Shown: in pieces, positions 1 to 6,100 of the stretch
How the letters are laid out: each line of letters begins with the position of its first letter
Position numbering within the stretch: position 1 is the stretch's first letter
Source of the DNA: Candidatus Zixiibacteriota bacterium
GTDB lineage: Bacteria; Zixibacteria; MSB-5A5; WJJR01
Direction: 5' to 3'
DNA length: 6,670 nt
Assembly: GCA_014729565.1 (NCBI GenBank)
Contig: WJJR01000394.1
Span: 1-6,670, forward strand
Made by a program: the position numbers and the translations under genes
Notes under the pieces: generated by a model
What the model was told of the DNA's origin: nothing
Databases searched by the model: none
What the model saw: only the letters and a program-made list of their open reading frames with translations

Positions 1-4
1 AACG

Positions 5-2395
5 ATGCCGGACACAGTTGCCGAATTCAAAGTGATGCCCACCACACCGCGTCATGCGCCACGGCGGGCGCAGTACTTCGACATCTCCGCGTCATCCGAA
101 GTCCTCAACCTGGTCGCCGAAGAGTACACTCTCTCGACCTGGGAGAAGATCGACGTCATCTACCGCACCCTCTGCGCGATTCTCTACAACAACGTCCCGA
201 CATCCGGGCATCCCGGCGGCAGTATTTCATCCGGACGGATTGCTGAGGCGCTTCTGTTTCAGACAATGGTCTATGATTTCAGCCAACCCGACCGTCCCGA
301 CAACGACATGATCTCCTACGCCGCCGGACACAAGGCGATGGGCCTCTACGCCCTCTGGGCGCTGCGCAACGAACTGGTGCGGATCGGCAACTCCAAATTG
401 CTTGCCGACGAGAAGCGTCAACTGCGTCTCGAAGATCTCCTCGGCTTCCGTCGCAATCCAACAACCGAAACACCGCTCTTCAAAAAGTACAATGCCAAGC
501 CGCTCGACGGCCACCCGACCTGCATGACACCATTTATAAAGCACGCCACCGGCGCCAGTGGTGTCGGTGTACCGACCGCGTTCGGTGTCGCTGCGGGAGC
601 ACTCGACATCTATCGCGATGATCCGCCGCACATGCATGTGATCGAAGGGGAAGGCGGCATGACACCGGGGCGCGTTCACGAAGCGCTGGCGTCGGCGGCG
701 ACGAACAACATTGCGAATCTCGTCCTGCATGTGGATTTCAACCAGGCGTCGATCGATTCGAATCATGTCTGCGCCGATGAGGACGGTCCCGGTGAATATG
801 TGCAGTGGAGCCCCGGCGAACTGACCCTGTTCCACGATTGGAATACAATCAATGTCGAAGACGGCAAAGACTTCCGTCAGGTACTCGCCGCGCAACGCGC
901 CGCGATGTCGGTCAGCAACGGTCAGCCAACCGCGATCGTCTATCGGACAATCAAGGGCTGGAAGTACGGTATCGAAGGACGCACTTCACACGGCGCCGGT
1001 CACAAGTTCGCGTCGGATGGTTACTACGAAGCGCTGAAAGAATTCGAAGACACGTTCGACACCCGGTTCCCGCGTTTCGAGGGCGATGCCACACCGGTTG
1101 CGGTTGAGCAGTATTTCTACGATACGCTGATGGTCATCCGCAATGTCTGCGAAAACAATCGTGAGATGGCTGAATTTGTCGGCGGGCAATTGGGGAATGC
1201 ACAAACGTCACTCAACACCCGCAAACGCCAGCGTCATGCCAAAGCGCCCGACATCAACGTCCTCTTTGACACCAGCAAAGTCCAGCCCGGCGATCCGCCG
1301 GAGAAGCTGCAACTGAAGGGCGGCGACTCGATCACACTCCGTGCCGCCTTGGGTGACTCGCTTGGCGAATTGAACCGTCGCACCGGCGGCGCCTTCATGG
1401 CCACTGCCGCCGATCTCTCGGGATCGACCAGCATCTCCTCAGTCGGCAAGGGATTCCCGGATGGCTTTTACAATGCGAAAGCAAATCCCGACTCCCGCCT
1501 GATCGCTTTGGGCGGCATTTGCGAAGACAACATGGGCGGATTCATGGCGGGGCTGTCAAGTTTTGGTGAGCATGTCGGTGTGTCGTCATCGTATGGCGCG
1601 TTCATCGCCGCACTCGAACACATCGCTGCTCGTCTGCATGGCATCGGCCAGCAGTCACGTGAAGAAGCGACGGGTGAACCGTACAATCCCTGGATCATGG
1701 TCAATGCCCACGCCGGCGCCAAAACAGGTGAAGACGGCCCCACCCACGCCGACCCGCAGCCGCTGCAACTGTTGCAGGAATGTTTCCCCGGCAAAGTGTT
1801 GATCACACTGACACCGTGGGATGCGCGCGAGATGTGGCCCCTGGTGGTGGCCGGACTGCAGCAACGTCCGGCGGTGCTTGCACCGTTCGTTACCCGTCCG
1901 GCCGACAAACTCGTCGACTGGGATGCGATGAAGCTACCGTCGATCATGGAGACCTGCAACGGCGTCTACGCGATCCGCAGAGCCGATCCAAAGACGAAGC
2001 AGCAGAACGGGACGATTGTCCTGCAGGGCAACGGTGTCGCGGCGATCTTCGTCAACGAAGTTCTGCCGCGTCTCGATGACGCCGGTTACAATATGAACGT
2101 CTACTACATATCGTCGGCCGAGCTGTTCAATCTGCTCGAGGAAGAACAACGCGAACAGATCTTCCCGTCGGCCGACCGCCTGACCTCAATGGGCATCACC
2201 GATTTTACGCTCCCGACGATGTACCGCTGGGTGCGCTCCCGCGAAGGCATCAAGGCCACGCTCCACTCCTTCCGCCACGGCCACTTCCTCGGCAGCGGCA
2301 ACGCCGCCAAGGTTCTCGAAGAGGCCGGCATCCACGGCGACGGCCAGTGGACGGCGATCAAGGCCTTCGCGGAACAAATCGAAAAGAAGCAGTAA
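5..2395 (+). CDS. Transketolase-family thiamine-diphosphate enzyme (long, divergent form)
   Basis: Probable cytosolic transketolase-like enzyme, which would move two-carbon ketol units between sugar phosphates using thiamine diphosphate (ThDP) and a divalent metal. All three transketolase regions are present in order. The N-terminal half has SGHPGG (His69), AGHKA (His109), GHPT (His170), a ThDP/metal motif GEG (215-217) with Asn246 thirty residues later, and SHGAGH (His329). The central domain has Arg446, ADLSGS (470-475) and Glu507 at the place of the catalytic glutamate. GEDGPTH (575-581, Asp577 and His581) and Arg631 follow. By alignment from memory these match E. coli TktA His26, His66, His100, His261, Arg358, Glu411, Asp469, His473 and Arg520. 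The protein has 796 residues against about 660 usual, with extra sequence at the N-terminus and within both halves. The metal-binding Asp is Glu here. The ATG at 5 is the first visible start, but the frame is open to the window edge, so the true start may lie upstream. Family confidence is high; the exact substrate is not determined. Confidence 0.9.
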   Translation: MPDTVAEFKVMPTTPRHAPRRAQYFDISASSEVLNLVAEEYTLSTWEKIDVIYRTLCAILYNNVPTSGHPGGSISSGRIAEALLFQTMVYDFSQPDRPDNDMISYAAGHKAMGLYALWALRNELVRIGNSKLLADEKRQLRLEDLLGFRRNPTTETPLFKKYNAKPLDGHPTCMTPFIKHATGASGVGVPTAFGVAAGALDIYRDDPPHMHVIEGEGGMTPGRVHEALASAATNNIANLVLHVDFNQASIDSNHVCADEDGPGEYVQWSPGELTLFHDWNTINVEDGKDFRQVLAAQRAAMSVSNGQPTAIVYRTIKGWKYGIEGRTSHGAGHKFASDGYYEALKEFEDTFDTRFPRFEGDATPVAVEQYFYDTLMVIRNVCENNREMAEFVGGQLGNAQTSLNTRKRQRHAKAPDINVLFDTSKVQPGDPPEKLQLKGGDSITLRAALGDSLGELNRRTGGAFMATAADLSGSTSISSVGKGFPDGFYNAKANPDSRLIALGGICEDNMGGFMAGLSSFGEHVGVSSSYGAFIAALEHIAARLHGIGQQSREEATGEPYNPWIMVNAHAGAKTGEDGPTHADPQPLQLLQECFPGKVLITLTPWDAREMWPLVVAGLQQRPAVLAPFVTRPADKLVDWDAMKLPSIMETCNGVYAIRRADPKTKQQNGTIVLQGNGVAAIFVNEVLPRLDDAGYNMNVYYISSAELFNLLEEEQREQIFPSADRLTSMGITDFTLPTMYRWVRSREGIKATLHSFRHGHFLGSGNAAKVLEEAGIHGDGQWTAIKAFAEQIEKKQ

Positions 2396-2423
2396 CGCCT
2401 TGCCACGGCACTGTAACAGGAAC

Positions 2424-2454
2424 AGCCCGGCCCCGAGTGGGGTCGGGCTTTTCT
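2424..2454 (+). terminator. Intrinsic terminator after the transketolase-like gene
   Basis: An 11-bp stem (2424-2434 pairs with 2439-2449, with one G-T wobble) closes a GAGT tetraloop and runs into TTTTCT. It begins 28 bases past the TAA stop. It should separate transcription of this gene from rmuC, which would then need its own promoter. Confidence 0.92.
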
Positions 2455-2544
2455 CATAAATCCGATCAGTCCCATTAGTCCTATAGGTCTACTTCACAGA
2501 ACTGATTGACACACCCTGATACCTCCCCTCACCTTGCCCCCATC

Positions 2545-3915
2545 ATGGAATGGATCACTCTCCTCATAGGCCTCGTGGTTGGCGGCGTGGCGGCCTGGCT
2601 GCTGGGGCGGGCGCAGGCACGCGAAAGCCTCGGCATTGTCCGTCAGCAGATCGAAGAGAAAGACAAAGAGATCATTCGCCTGCGCGAGCTGTACGACACC
2701 GAACGGGTCGACCACGCCGGCTTGAAATCACGCATGCAGGAGGCCGAAAAGAACCTCGCCGAAATGAAGCAGTTCGCCGAGGAGAGCAAGAAGGTGCTCG
2801 AGGGCGCCTTCGCTTCGCTCTCGAAAGAAGCACTCACCCAGAGCAAGAACGACTTCCTGCAACTGGCCAAATCCCAGATCGGCGAGATGGTCACCGACGC
2901 CAAGGGCGACTTCTCCAAACGCCAGGAGGCAATCGACGGGTTGCTCAAACCGATTAACGAGTCGCTGAAGAAGTATGATGAGCAGGTGCAGCGTCTCAGC
3001 CAGTCGATCCAGAAAGACTACGGCAGTGTCGACCAGCATCTGAAATTCGTGAAATCAACGGCCGAGTCACTACAGCGGGAGACCGGCGAACTGGTCAAAG
3101 CGCTGCGGGCACCCCAGGTGCGCGGGCGCTGGGGCGAGTTCACCTTGCGTCGGGCGGCCGAATTGGCCGGCATGGCCGAGCACTGTGATTTTGTGGAACA
3201 GGAGGCGGTCGATTCGGGACGGCTCCGGCCCGATATGACAATCTATCTGCCCGGCGGCCGCAACATCGTCGTCGATGCCAAAGTTTCCCTGACCGCCTAT
3301 CTCGACATGCTCGAAGCGACCGACGAAGATGAGCGCAAACGCAATCTGGCCCGTCACGCTTCGCATGTCCGCGAACACATGAAACAACTCGGCACCAAAT
3401 CCTACTGGAGCCAGTTCGACGATACGCCCGACTTTGTTGTGATGTTCATTCCCGCCGAGTCGTTTTTCTCAGCGGCGGTTGAGGTCGATCATACATTGAT
3501 CGAAGACGGTCTCAACAACAATGTCATTCTCTCCTCACCAACGACATTCATCGCGTTGTTGCGCACGGTTGCGTTGGGTTGGCGGCAGGAGCAGATGGCC
3601 GAAAACGCCGCACAGGTAAGCCGCCTGGGTGCCGAACTCTATGATCGCATCAATCGCTTCGCCGAGAACTTCAATCGTGTCGGCAAAGCACTGGAAAGTG
3701 CCGTGAGCGCATTCAATGATTCCGCCGGCACACTCGAAGCACGCGTGTTGGTCTCAACGCGGCGTTTCCGTGAATTGGGCGCAACCGCCCAATCGGATAT
3801 CAAATCCCTCAAGCAAGTCGAACAAGCCCCGCGCAGCATCCAGGCCGACGAACCCACCCCAAGCGATCCGAAGTCGGACGACAATGCCCCCGAACGCAGA
3901 TCGCTGTACGGGTAA
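2545..3915 (+). CDS. rmuC: DNA recombination protein RmuC
   Basis: RmuC-family protein of 456 residues. The family is linked to limiting DNA rearrangements such as inversions at short inverted repeats, and it carries a restriction-endonuclease-like fold; its biochemical activity is not firmly established. Seen here: an N-terminal membrane anchor (about residues 3-20), a long charged coiled-coil stretch (about 25-180), then the conserved RmuC core from LRAPQVRGRWGE (187-198). RPD (228-230) and VVDAK (242-246) form the PD-(D/E)xK-like signature. The core continues through FIPAES (301-306) and GWRQEQ (345-350) to about 410, followed by a low-complexity acidic tail. The ATG at 2545 places the membrane segment right at the N-terminus as in homologues. 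An in-frame TTG at 2506 would add 13 unremarkable residues. Neither start has a clear Shine-Dalgarno sequence. It lies downstream of a terminator and faces the SnoaL-domain gene convergently. Confidence 0.93.
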   Translation: MEWITLLIGLVVGGVAAWLLGRAQARESLGIVRQQIEEKDKEIIRLRELYDTERVDHAGLKSRMQEAEKNLAEMKQFAEESKKVLEGAFASLSKEALTQSKNDFLQLAKSQIGEMVTDAKGDFSKRQEAIDGLLKPINESLKKYDEQVQRLSQSIQKDYGSVDQHLKFVKSTAESLQRETGELVKALRAPQVRGRWGEFTLRRAAELAGMAEHCDFVEQEAVDSGRLRPDMTIYLPGGRNIVVDAKVSLTAYLDMLEATDEDERKRNLARHASHVREHMKQLGTKSYWSQFDDTPDFVVMFIPAESFFSAAVEVDHTLIEDGLNNNVILSSPTTFIALLRTVALGWRQEQMAENAAQVSRLGAELYDRINRFAENFNRVGKALESAVSAFNDSAGTLEARVLVSTRRFRELGATAQSDIKSLKQVEQAPRSIQADEPTPSDPKSDDNAPERRSLYG

Positions 3916-3941
3916 TCCTCCGTATGTCCAATCCCAATGAA

Positions 3942-4008
3942 CCGTGGCCCGGATGGCGGCTTTGCTTGTGGTGAGTCCGCCGCGGCGGATCGAACCATGC
4001 CATCACGG
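3942..4008. repeat. Imperfect cruciform with a perfect 14-bp GC palindrome in its loop
   Basis: CCGT (3942-3945) and GATGGC (3952-3957) pair with GCCATC (3999-4004) and ACGG (4005-4008), leaving a six-base bulge on the left arm. The enclosed segment holds the perfect palindrome TCCGCCGCGGCGGA (3976-3989). This is the sort of structure seen in REP-like or other small dispersed elements. Whether it recurs in the genome is not visible from this window. Confidence 0.45.
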
Positions 4009-4051
4009 ACCGCGAAATTCACCTCTGCAGCCACAAGACCATTCACCGTAG

Positions 4052-4143
4052 GGCGGGTGCGCTGACATCAACTGTCCACCAGCACAACACCGTACACCCG
4101 ATCCGCAACAGATCACCACAGCATCACCGACCGCGCACCCGCC
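4052..4143. repeat. 11-bp perfect inverted repeat flanking an A/C-rich spacer
   Basis: GGCGGGTGCGC (4052-4062) is matched by its exact reverse complement GCGCACCCGCC (4133-4143), 70 bases apart. The enclosed spacer is A/C-rich on the plus strand. It could be the outer stem of a structured RNA, or the ends of a small non-autonomous element. No flanking target duplication was recognised. Confidence 0.5.
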
Positions 4144-4173
4144 GGTCGACGCGAGATGCACATCTTCACACAC

Positions 4174-4191
4174 GCCGAGCCAAGGCTCGGC
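4174..4191. repeat. Perfect 18-base palindrome
   Basis: GCCGAGCCAAGGCTCGGC has two 8-base arms around AA; a 7-bp stem with a CAAG loop is more realistic as RNA. It lies between convergent genes but has no T-tract on either side, so a terminator role is possible only if it is factor-assisted. A smaller palindrome, AGATG-CA-CATCT (4154-4165), sits just upstream. Confidence 0.55.
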
Positions 4192-4232
4192 AATCCGAAG
4201 TTCAACCCCGCCCCTCGGCAACGACTTGCGCT

Positions 4233-4253
4233 GTGATCGATCACCCAGGTGAT
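4233..4253. repeat. Two overlapping palindromes (GTGATCGATCAC and ATCACC-CA-GGTGAT)
   Basis: GTGATCGATCAC (4233-4244) is a perfect 12-base palindrome. It overlaps a second one, ATCACC-CA-GGTGAT (4240-4253). They could form alternative hairpins downstream of the minus-strand SnoaL-domain gene. The position at gene 3' ends makes an operator unlikely. Confidence 0.45.
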
Positions 4254-4259
4254 TGCCTG

Positions 4260-4287
4260 TCACTGCTCACTGTTCACTGTTCACTGT
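4260..4287. repeat. Heptamer tandem repeat (TCACTGT, four units)
   Basis: Three perfect TCACTGT units (4267-4273, 4274-4280, 4281-4287) are preceded by one variant unit, TCACTGC (4260-4266). On the minus strand the unit is ACAGTGA. The repeat overlaps the 3' end of the SnoaL-domain gene and supplies its last codons (Ser-Glu-Gln) and its TGA stop. Confidence 0.85.
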
Positions 4288-5233
4288 TGCTGTCGGCGAT
4301 ACGCCCATATGGTCCCGGTGCGCTTTCTTCTCCTACCTCTTCGACTATTTTACCGTCGGCATTGAACCGAATCAGTGTCATACCACCCCAGCTTTGCATT
4401 TCGGTTGTGGCCGGAGGTCCGCCATCGACCGTGGCCACTTGGCGCCCCGTGACGCTCCAGACCAGCGCAACGCGATTGCCTTGTCCAATGACATCATGGA
4501 AGGTCACTTGTGTGTCGTCCCAGCGTTCGCTGAATCCGGCTGCAAACTTCTGAACATTCGCCTTCCCACGAATCACCGGTTGATTGAATAGCTTTTCGAA
4601 GATTGGATAACTCACAACCACGTTGTCAGCTCCAAGCTGGTCGACGACGGCCGGATTGTCCCCGTACACCCCCCGAAACCACCGCCGGGCGATCACAGCA
4701 AGGTCGAGAGACGACTGATCGGTTCTCCTCGAAGGTTGCCTCTGGTATGAAAGCCTGCCACTGGCAAAGTTGCCTGACACGGAAAGCTCGCCGAGACGAT
4801 CCGGTCCAAAATCAATGGTCCCGTCGACATCCCCTCCAGGAGCAACATCTGCAACGTAAGTGAATGCCATAACGGTATCACGTCCATCAGTACGTCCAGT
4901 GAAAGTGCCATGTGCAATCCACTGTTCTTCAAATGTTCCTAATGGCCTGCCGCACGGGCCGGCCACTCGGATACGGTAATCAATGCGGAACCTGCCAGAC
5001 AAAGTTCCGGACACATCATAGTCCTGAACCAAGTCGACAATGCAACTCCGGCCGGCATCGATTCGTAGCGGCGGCTGACTTGGCGGTCCGCTGGGTGCAA
5101 AGAAACCACTCACTGCAACATCCTCGTTTTGTAACGGTTCCTCCTCCTGCGATAGAGCCGATAGTGCATGACTCGCTAGGATGAACCCAATCAGTGAACT
5201 GAGTAATACCGAAAGACCGATCTTCCTCTTCAA
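4274..5233 (-). CDS. Predicted exported protein with C-terminal SnoaL/NTF2-like domain
   Basis: The specific function is not recognised. The 319-residue product begins with a signal-peptide-like segment: basic KRK, then a hydrophobic stretch to about residue 27. A beta-rich middle region follows (about 60-165, with Cys64 and Cys94) that I cannot assign to a named family. Residues 176-305 look like a SnoaL-like/NTF2-fold domain: an initial helix with ARRWFRGVY, VIRGKANV, alternating beta strands, and a closing strand RFNADGKIVEEVGEES. Such domains bind or turn over small molecules in some families and are inactive scaffolds in others, so no reaction is assigned. The start chosen is TTG at 5233, because a perfect AGGAGG lies seven bases upstream and the signal peptide begins there. 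The frame stays open to 5326, but that extension looks non-coding. It probably shares a transcript with the DUF5683-type gene 99 bases upstream. Confidence 0.75.
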   Translation of the reverse strand: MKRKIGLSVLLSSLIGFILASHALSALSQEEEPLQNEDVAVSGFFAPSGPPSQPPLRIDAGRSCIVDLVQDYDVSGTLSGRFRIDYRIRVAGPCGRPLGTFEEQWIAHGTFTGRTDGRDTVMAFTYVADVAPGGDVDGTIDFGPDRLGELSVSGNFASGRLSYQRQPSRRTDQSSLDLAVIARRWFRGVYGDNPAVVDQLGADNVVVSYPIFEKLFNQPVIRGKANVQKFAAGFSERWDDTQVTFHDVIGQGNRVALVWSVTGRQVATVDGGPPATTEMQSWGGMTLIRFNADGKIVEEVGEESAPGPYGRIADSNSEQ

Positions 5234-5240
5234 GGCGGTT

Positions 5241-5246
5241 CCTCCT
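5241..5246 (-). promoter_or_regulatory. Strong Shine-Dalgarno (AGGAGG) fixing a TTG start
   Basis: The minus strand reads AGGAGG, then seven bases, then TTG (5233-5231). This is the best ribosome-binding site in the window. It decides the start of the SnoaL-domain protein against upstream in-frame starts. Confidence 0.85.
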
Positions 5247-5332
5247 CTCCGTCGTGAAGGCGTTCTTGGTGGATTACACAAGTCGTCTGCAAAGTACGCT
5301 TGGGAACTGTGTGGCACGAAAGCCAAAGTGCA

Positions 5333-5986
5333 CTAGAACGTCAACGTCGCCAGCAGACGATATTCATCTTCGGGATACAAAAACGCATGCCCGCCCCAGA
5401 ATTCGTCGCCCTTGTCTTTGGTGCGTTCGAGGGAGAGGAGATACGCGTCGGCGTACGCGTCGAACATCGAGATGAATACCGTGACGCCGGTGAGCCAATA
5501 GAAGTAATTGCGATTGTTGCGGGCGCTTTTGTAGGTGTTGAACAGAAGTTGGTCGCACTCTCCGTCGAGACACGATTCTTCCCACACATGCTGGCGGTCA
5601 AACGTCCGGCCGCGCCAGATCAACGCGCGGGCAAAGAAATACGTCTCAATCGTAAAAAAGATCCCCGCCTTCCACTTCTTGCCGTTGCTCCATTGCCCCC
5701 AGCCGGGGATCACGACCGAGCGCAGCAGCTTGCCGGTTGGGGAATTGAACAGACCCGACTCCCAGAGGTATCTTTCGGCGGTATCCGACGGGACCGTTTC
5801 GCGTTGTTGAATGTCGGCCTGCATCGAGTCGCCCACGGCGCGCGGACCGTAGATTTGCTGATCATCGCTCGGCTGGGCCTCCTGCGCCGCTGCTACAGCC
5901 GCGACGGCCACCACGCAAAGACAGGCCAATACAATGAGGTTGACCGAATGCCAACGGCAGAAACTCTGGTTACGGGCGCTGCTCAT
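5333..5986 (-). CDS. DUF5683-type membrane protein
   Basis: Membrane or envelope protein of unknown function, 217 residues from the chosen start. It opens with a long hydrophobic signal or anchor segment (about 16-34, ending in VAAAQ, a plausible cleavage site). A polar linker leads to the motif VIPGWGQWSNGKKWKAG (92-108), typical of DUF5683-like proteins. Two further hydrophobic segments follow: about 109-122, and about 162-176 leading into FDAYADAYL. Cys139 and Cys144 lie in the loop between them. The C-terminus is an alternating strand ending in Phe. The frame extends to an ATG at 6058, but that adds 24 residues with no signal character. The ATG at 5986 has GGTGGAG six bases upstream and puts the hydrophobic segment near the N-terminus. 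It is divergent from the sirtuin gene and lies upstream of the SnoaL-domain gene. Family assignment is from motif memory. Confidence 0.75.
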   Translation of the reverse strand: MSSARNQSFCRWHSVNLIVLACLCVVAVAAVAAAQEAQPSDDQQIYGPRAVGDSMQADIQQRETVPSDTAERYLWESGLFNSPTGKLLRSVVIPGWGQWSNGKKWKAGIFFTIETYFFARALIWRGRTFDRQHVWEESCLDGECDQLLFNTYKSARNNRNYFYWLTGVTVFISMFDAYADAYLLSLERTKDKGDEFWGGHAFLYPEDEYRLLATLTF

Positions 5987-5992
5987 ATCGGG

Positions 5993-5999
5993 CTCCACC
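5993..5999 (-). promoter_or_regulatory. Ribosome-binding site supporting the 5986 start
   Basis: The minus strand reads GGTGGAG followed by a six-base gap and ATG. It favours the start at 5986 over the longer frame from 6058, which lacks a comparable site. Confidence 0.55.
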
Positions 6000-6065
6000 C
6001 CATGTGTACCCGTCGGACGCCAACGAGTCGAGAGTAATCTCATCTCAGTTGGCATCACCGTTCAT

Positions 6066-6094
6066 TTGGCCTCGCATCGGCAAACGTGTATCTT
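6066..6094 (+). promoter_or_regulatory. Putative promoter of the sirtuin gene, suggesting a leaderless mRNA
   Basis: A -35-like TTGGCC (6066-6071) and a -10-like TATCTT (6089-6094) are separated by 17 bases, each matching four of six consensus positions. The expected transcript start falls at or next to the ATG at 6101, and there is no Shine-Dalgarno sequence before it. The match is modest, and the spacing to the ATG is the main argument. Confidence 0.4.
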
Positions 6095-6100
6095 ACCACT

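Larger units (their letters stand above)
3916..4273. other. Palindrome-rich non-coding region between convergent genes
   Basis: This is the 358-base gap between the stop codons of rmuC and the SnoaL-domain gene. I find no credible gene: reading frames here are short, Cys/Gly-rich or shadows, and lack ribosome sites. It holds several palindromes and inverted repeats (3942-4008, 4052-4143, 4154-4165, 4174-4191, 4233-4253) and the start of a heptamer tandem repeat. Roughly 4066-4132 is strikingly rich in A and C and poor in G and T on the plus strand. No hairpin has a following T-run, so no clear intrinsic terminator serves either gene. Confidence 0.6.

Noticed and set aside
227..895. Minus-strand open frame of 222 codons inside the transketolase-like gene
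   Set aside because: It lies wholly opposite a strongly conserved coding region and encodes no recognisable family; typical of GC-rich antisense frames.
2506..2544. TTG at 2506 as the rmuC start
   Set aside because: It adds 13 residues with no similarity to RmuC N-termini and has no ribosome site; the ATG at 2545 starts directly at the membrane anchor.
4232..4245. CRP/FNR-like operator (TGTGA-TCGA-TCACC)
   Set aside because: The half-site spacing is four bases instead of the six of a CRP site, the sequence is not the FNR consensus, and it lies at converging gene ends away from any promoter.
4003..4263. Minus-strand 86-codon frame in the intergenic block, Cys/Gly-rich
   Set aside because: No ribosome site, no recognisable motif, and its course follows the palindromes. 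The composition reflects the repeat structure and not a protein.
4233..4591. Plus-strand frames running over the heptamer repeat into the SnoaL-domain gene
   Set aside because: They stay open partly because the heptamer has no stop codon on this strand, and they are antisense to a gene with a strong ribosome site and domain match.
5273..5278. Possible -10 (minus strand TGTAAT) for a separate promoter of the SnoaL-domain gene
   Set aside because: No acceptable -35 about 17 bases upstream, so I left the gene as probably co-transcribed with the DUF5683-type gene.
5300..6037. Long plus-strand open frame (245 codons) opposite the DUF5683-type gene
   Set aside because: It is an antisense shadow. 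The minus-strand product has clear signal/anchor, PGWGQ motif and membrane segments, whereas this frame has no recognisable domain and no ribosome site.
5987..6058. ATG at 6058 as the start of the DUF5683-type gene
   Set aside because: It would add a 24-residue polar segment before the signal/anchor sequence, lacks a good ribosome site, and crowds the sirtuin promoter; the start at 5986 is better supported.
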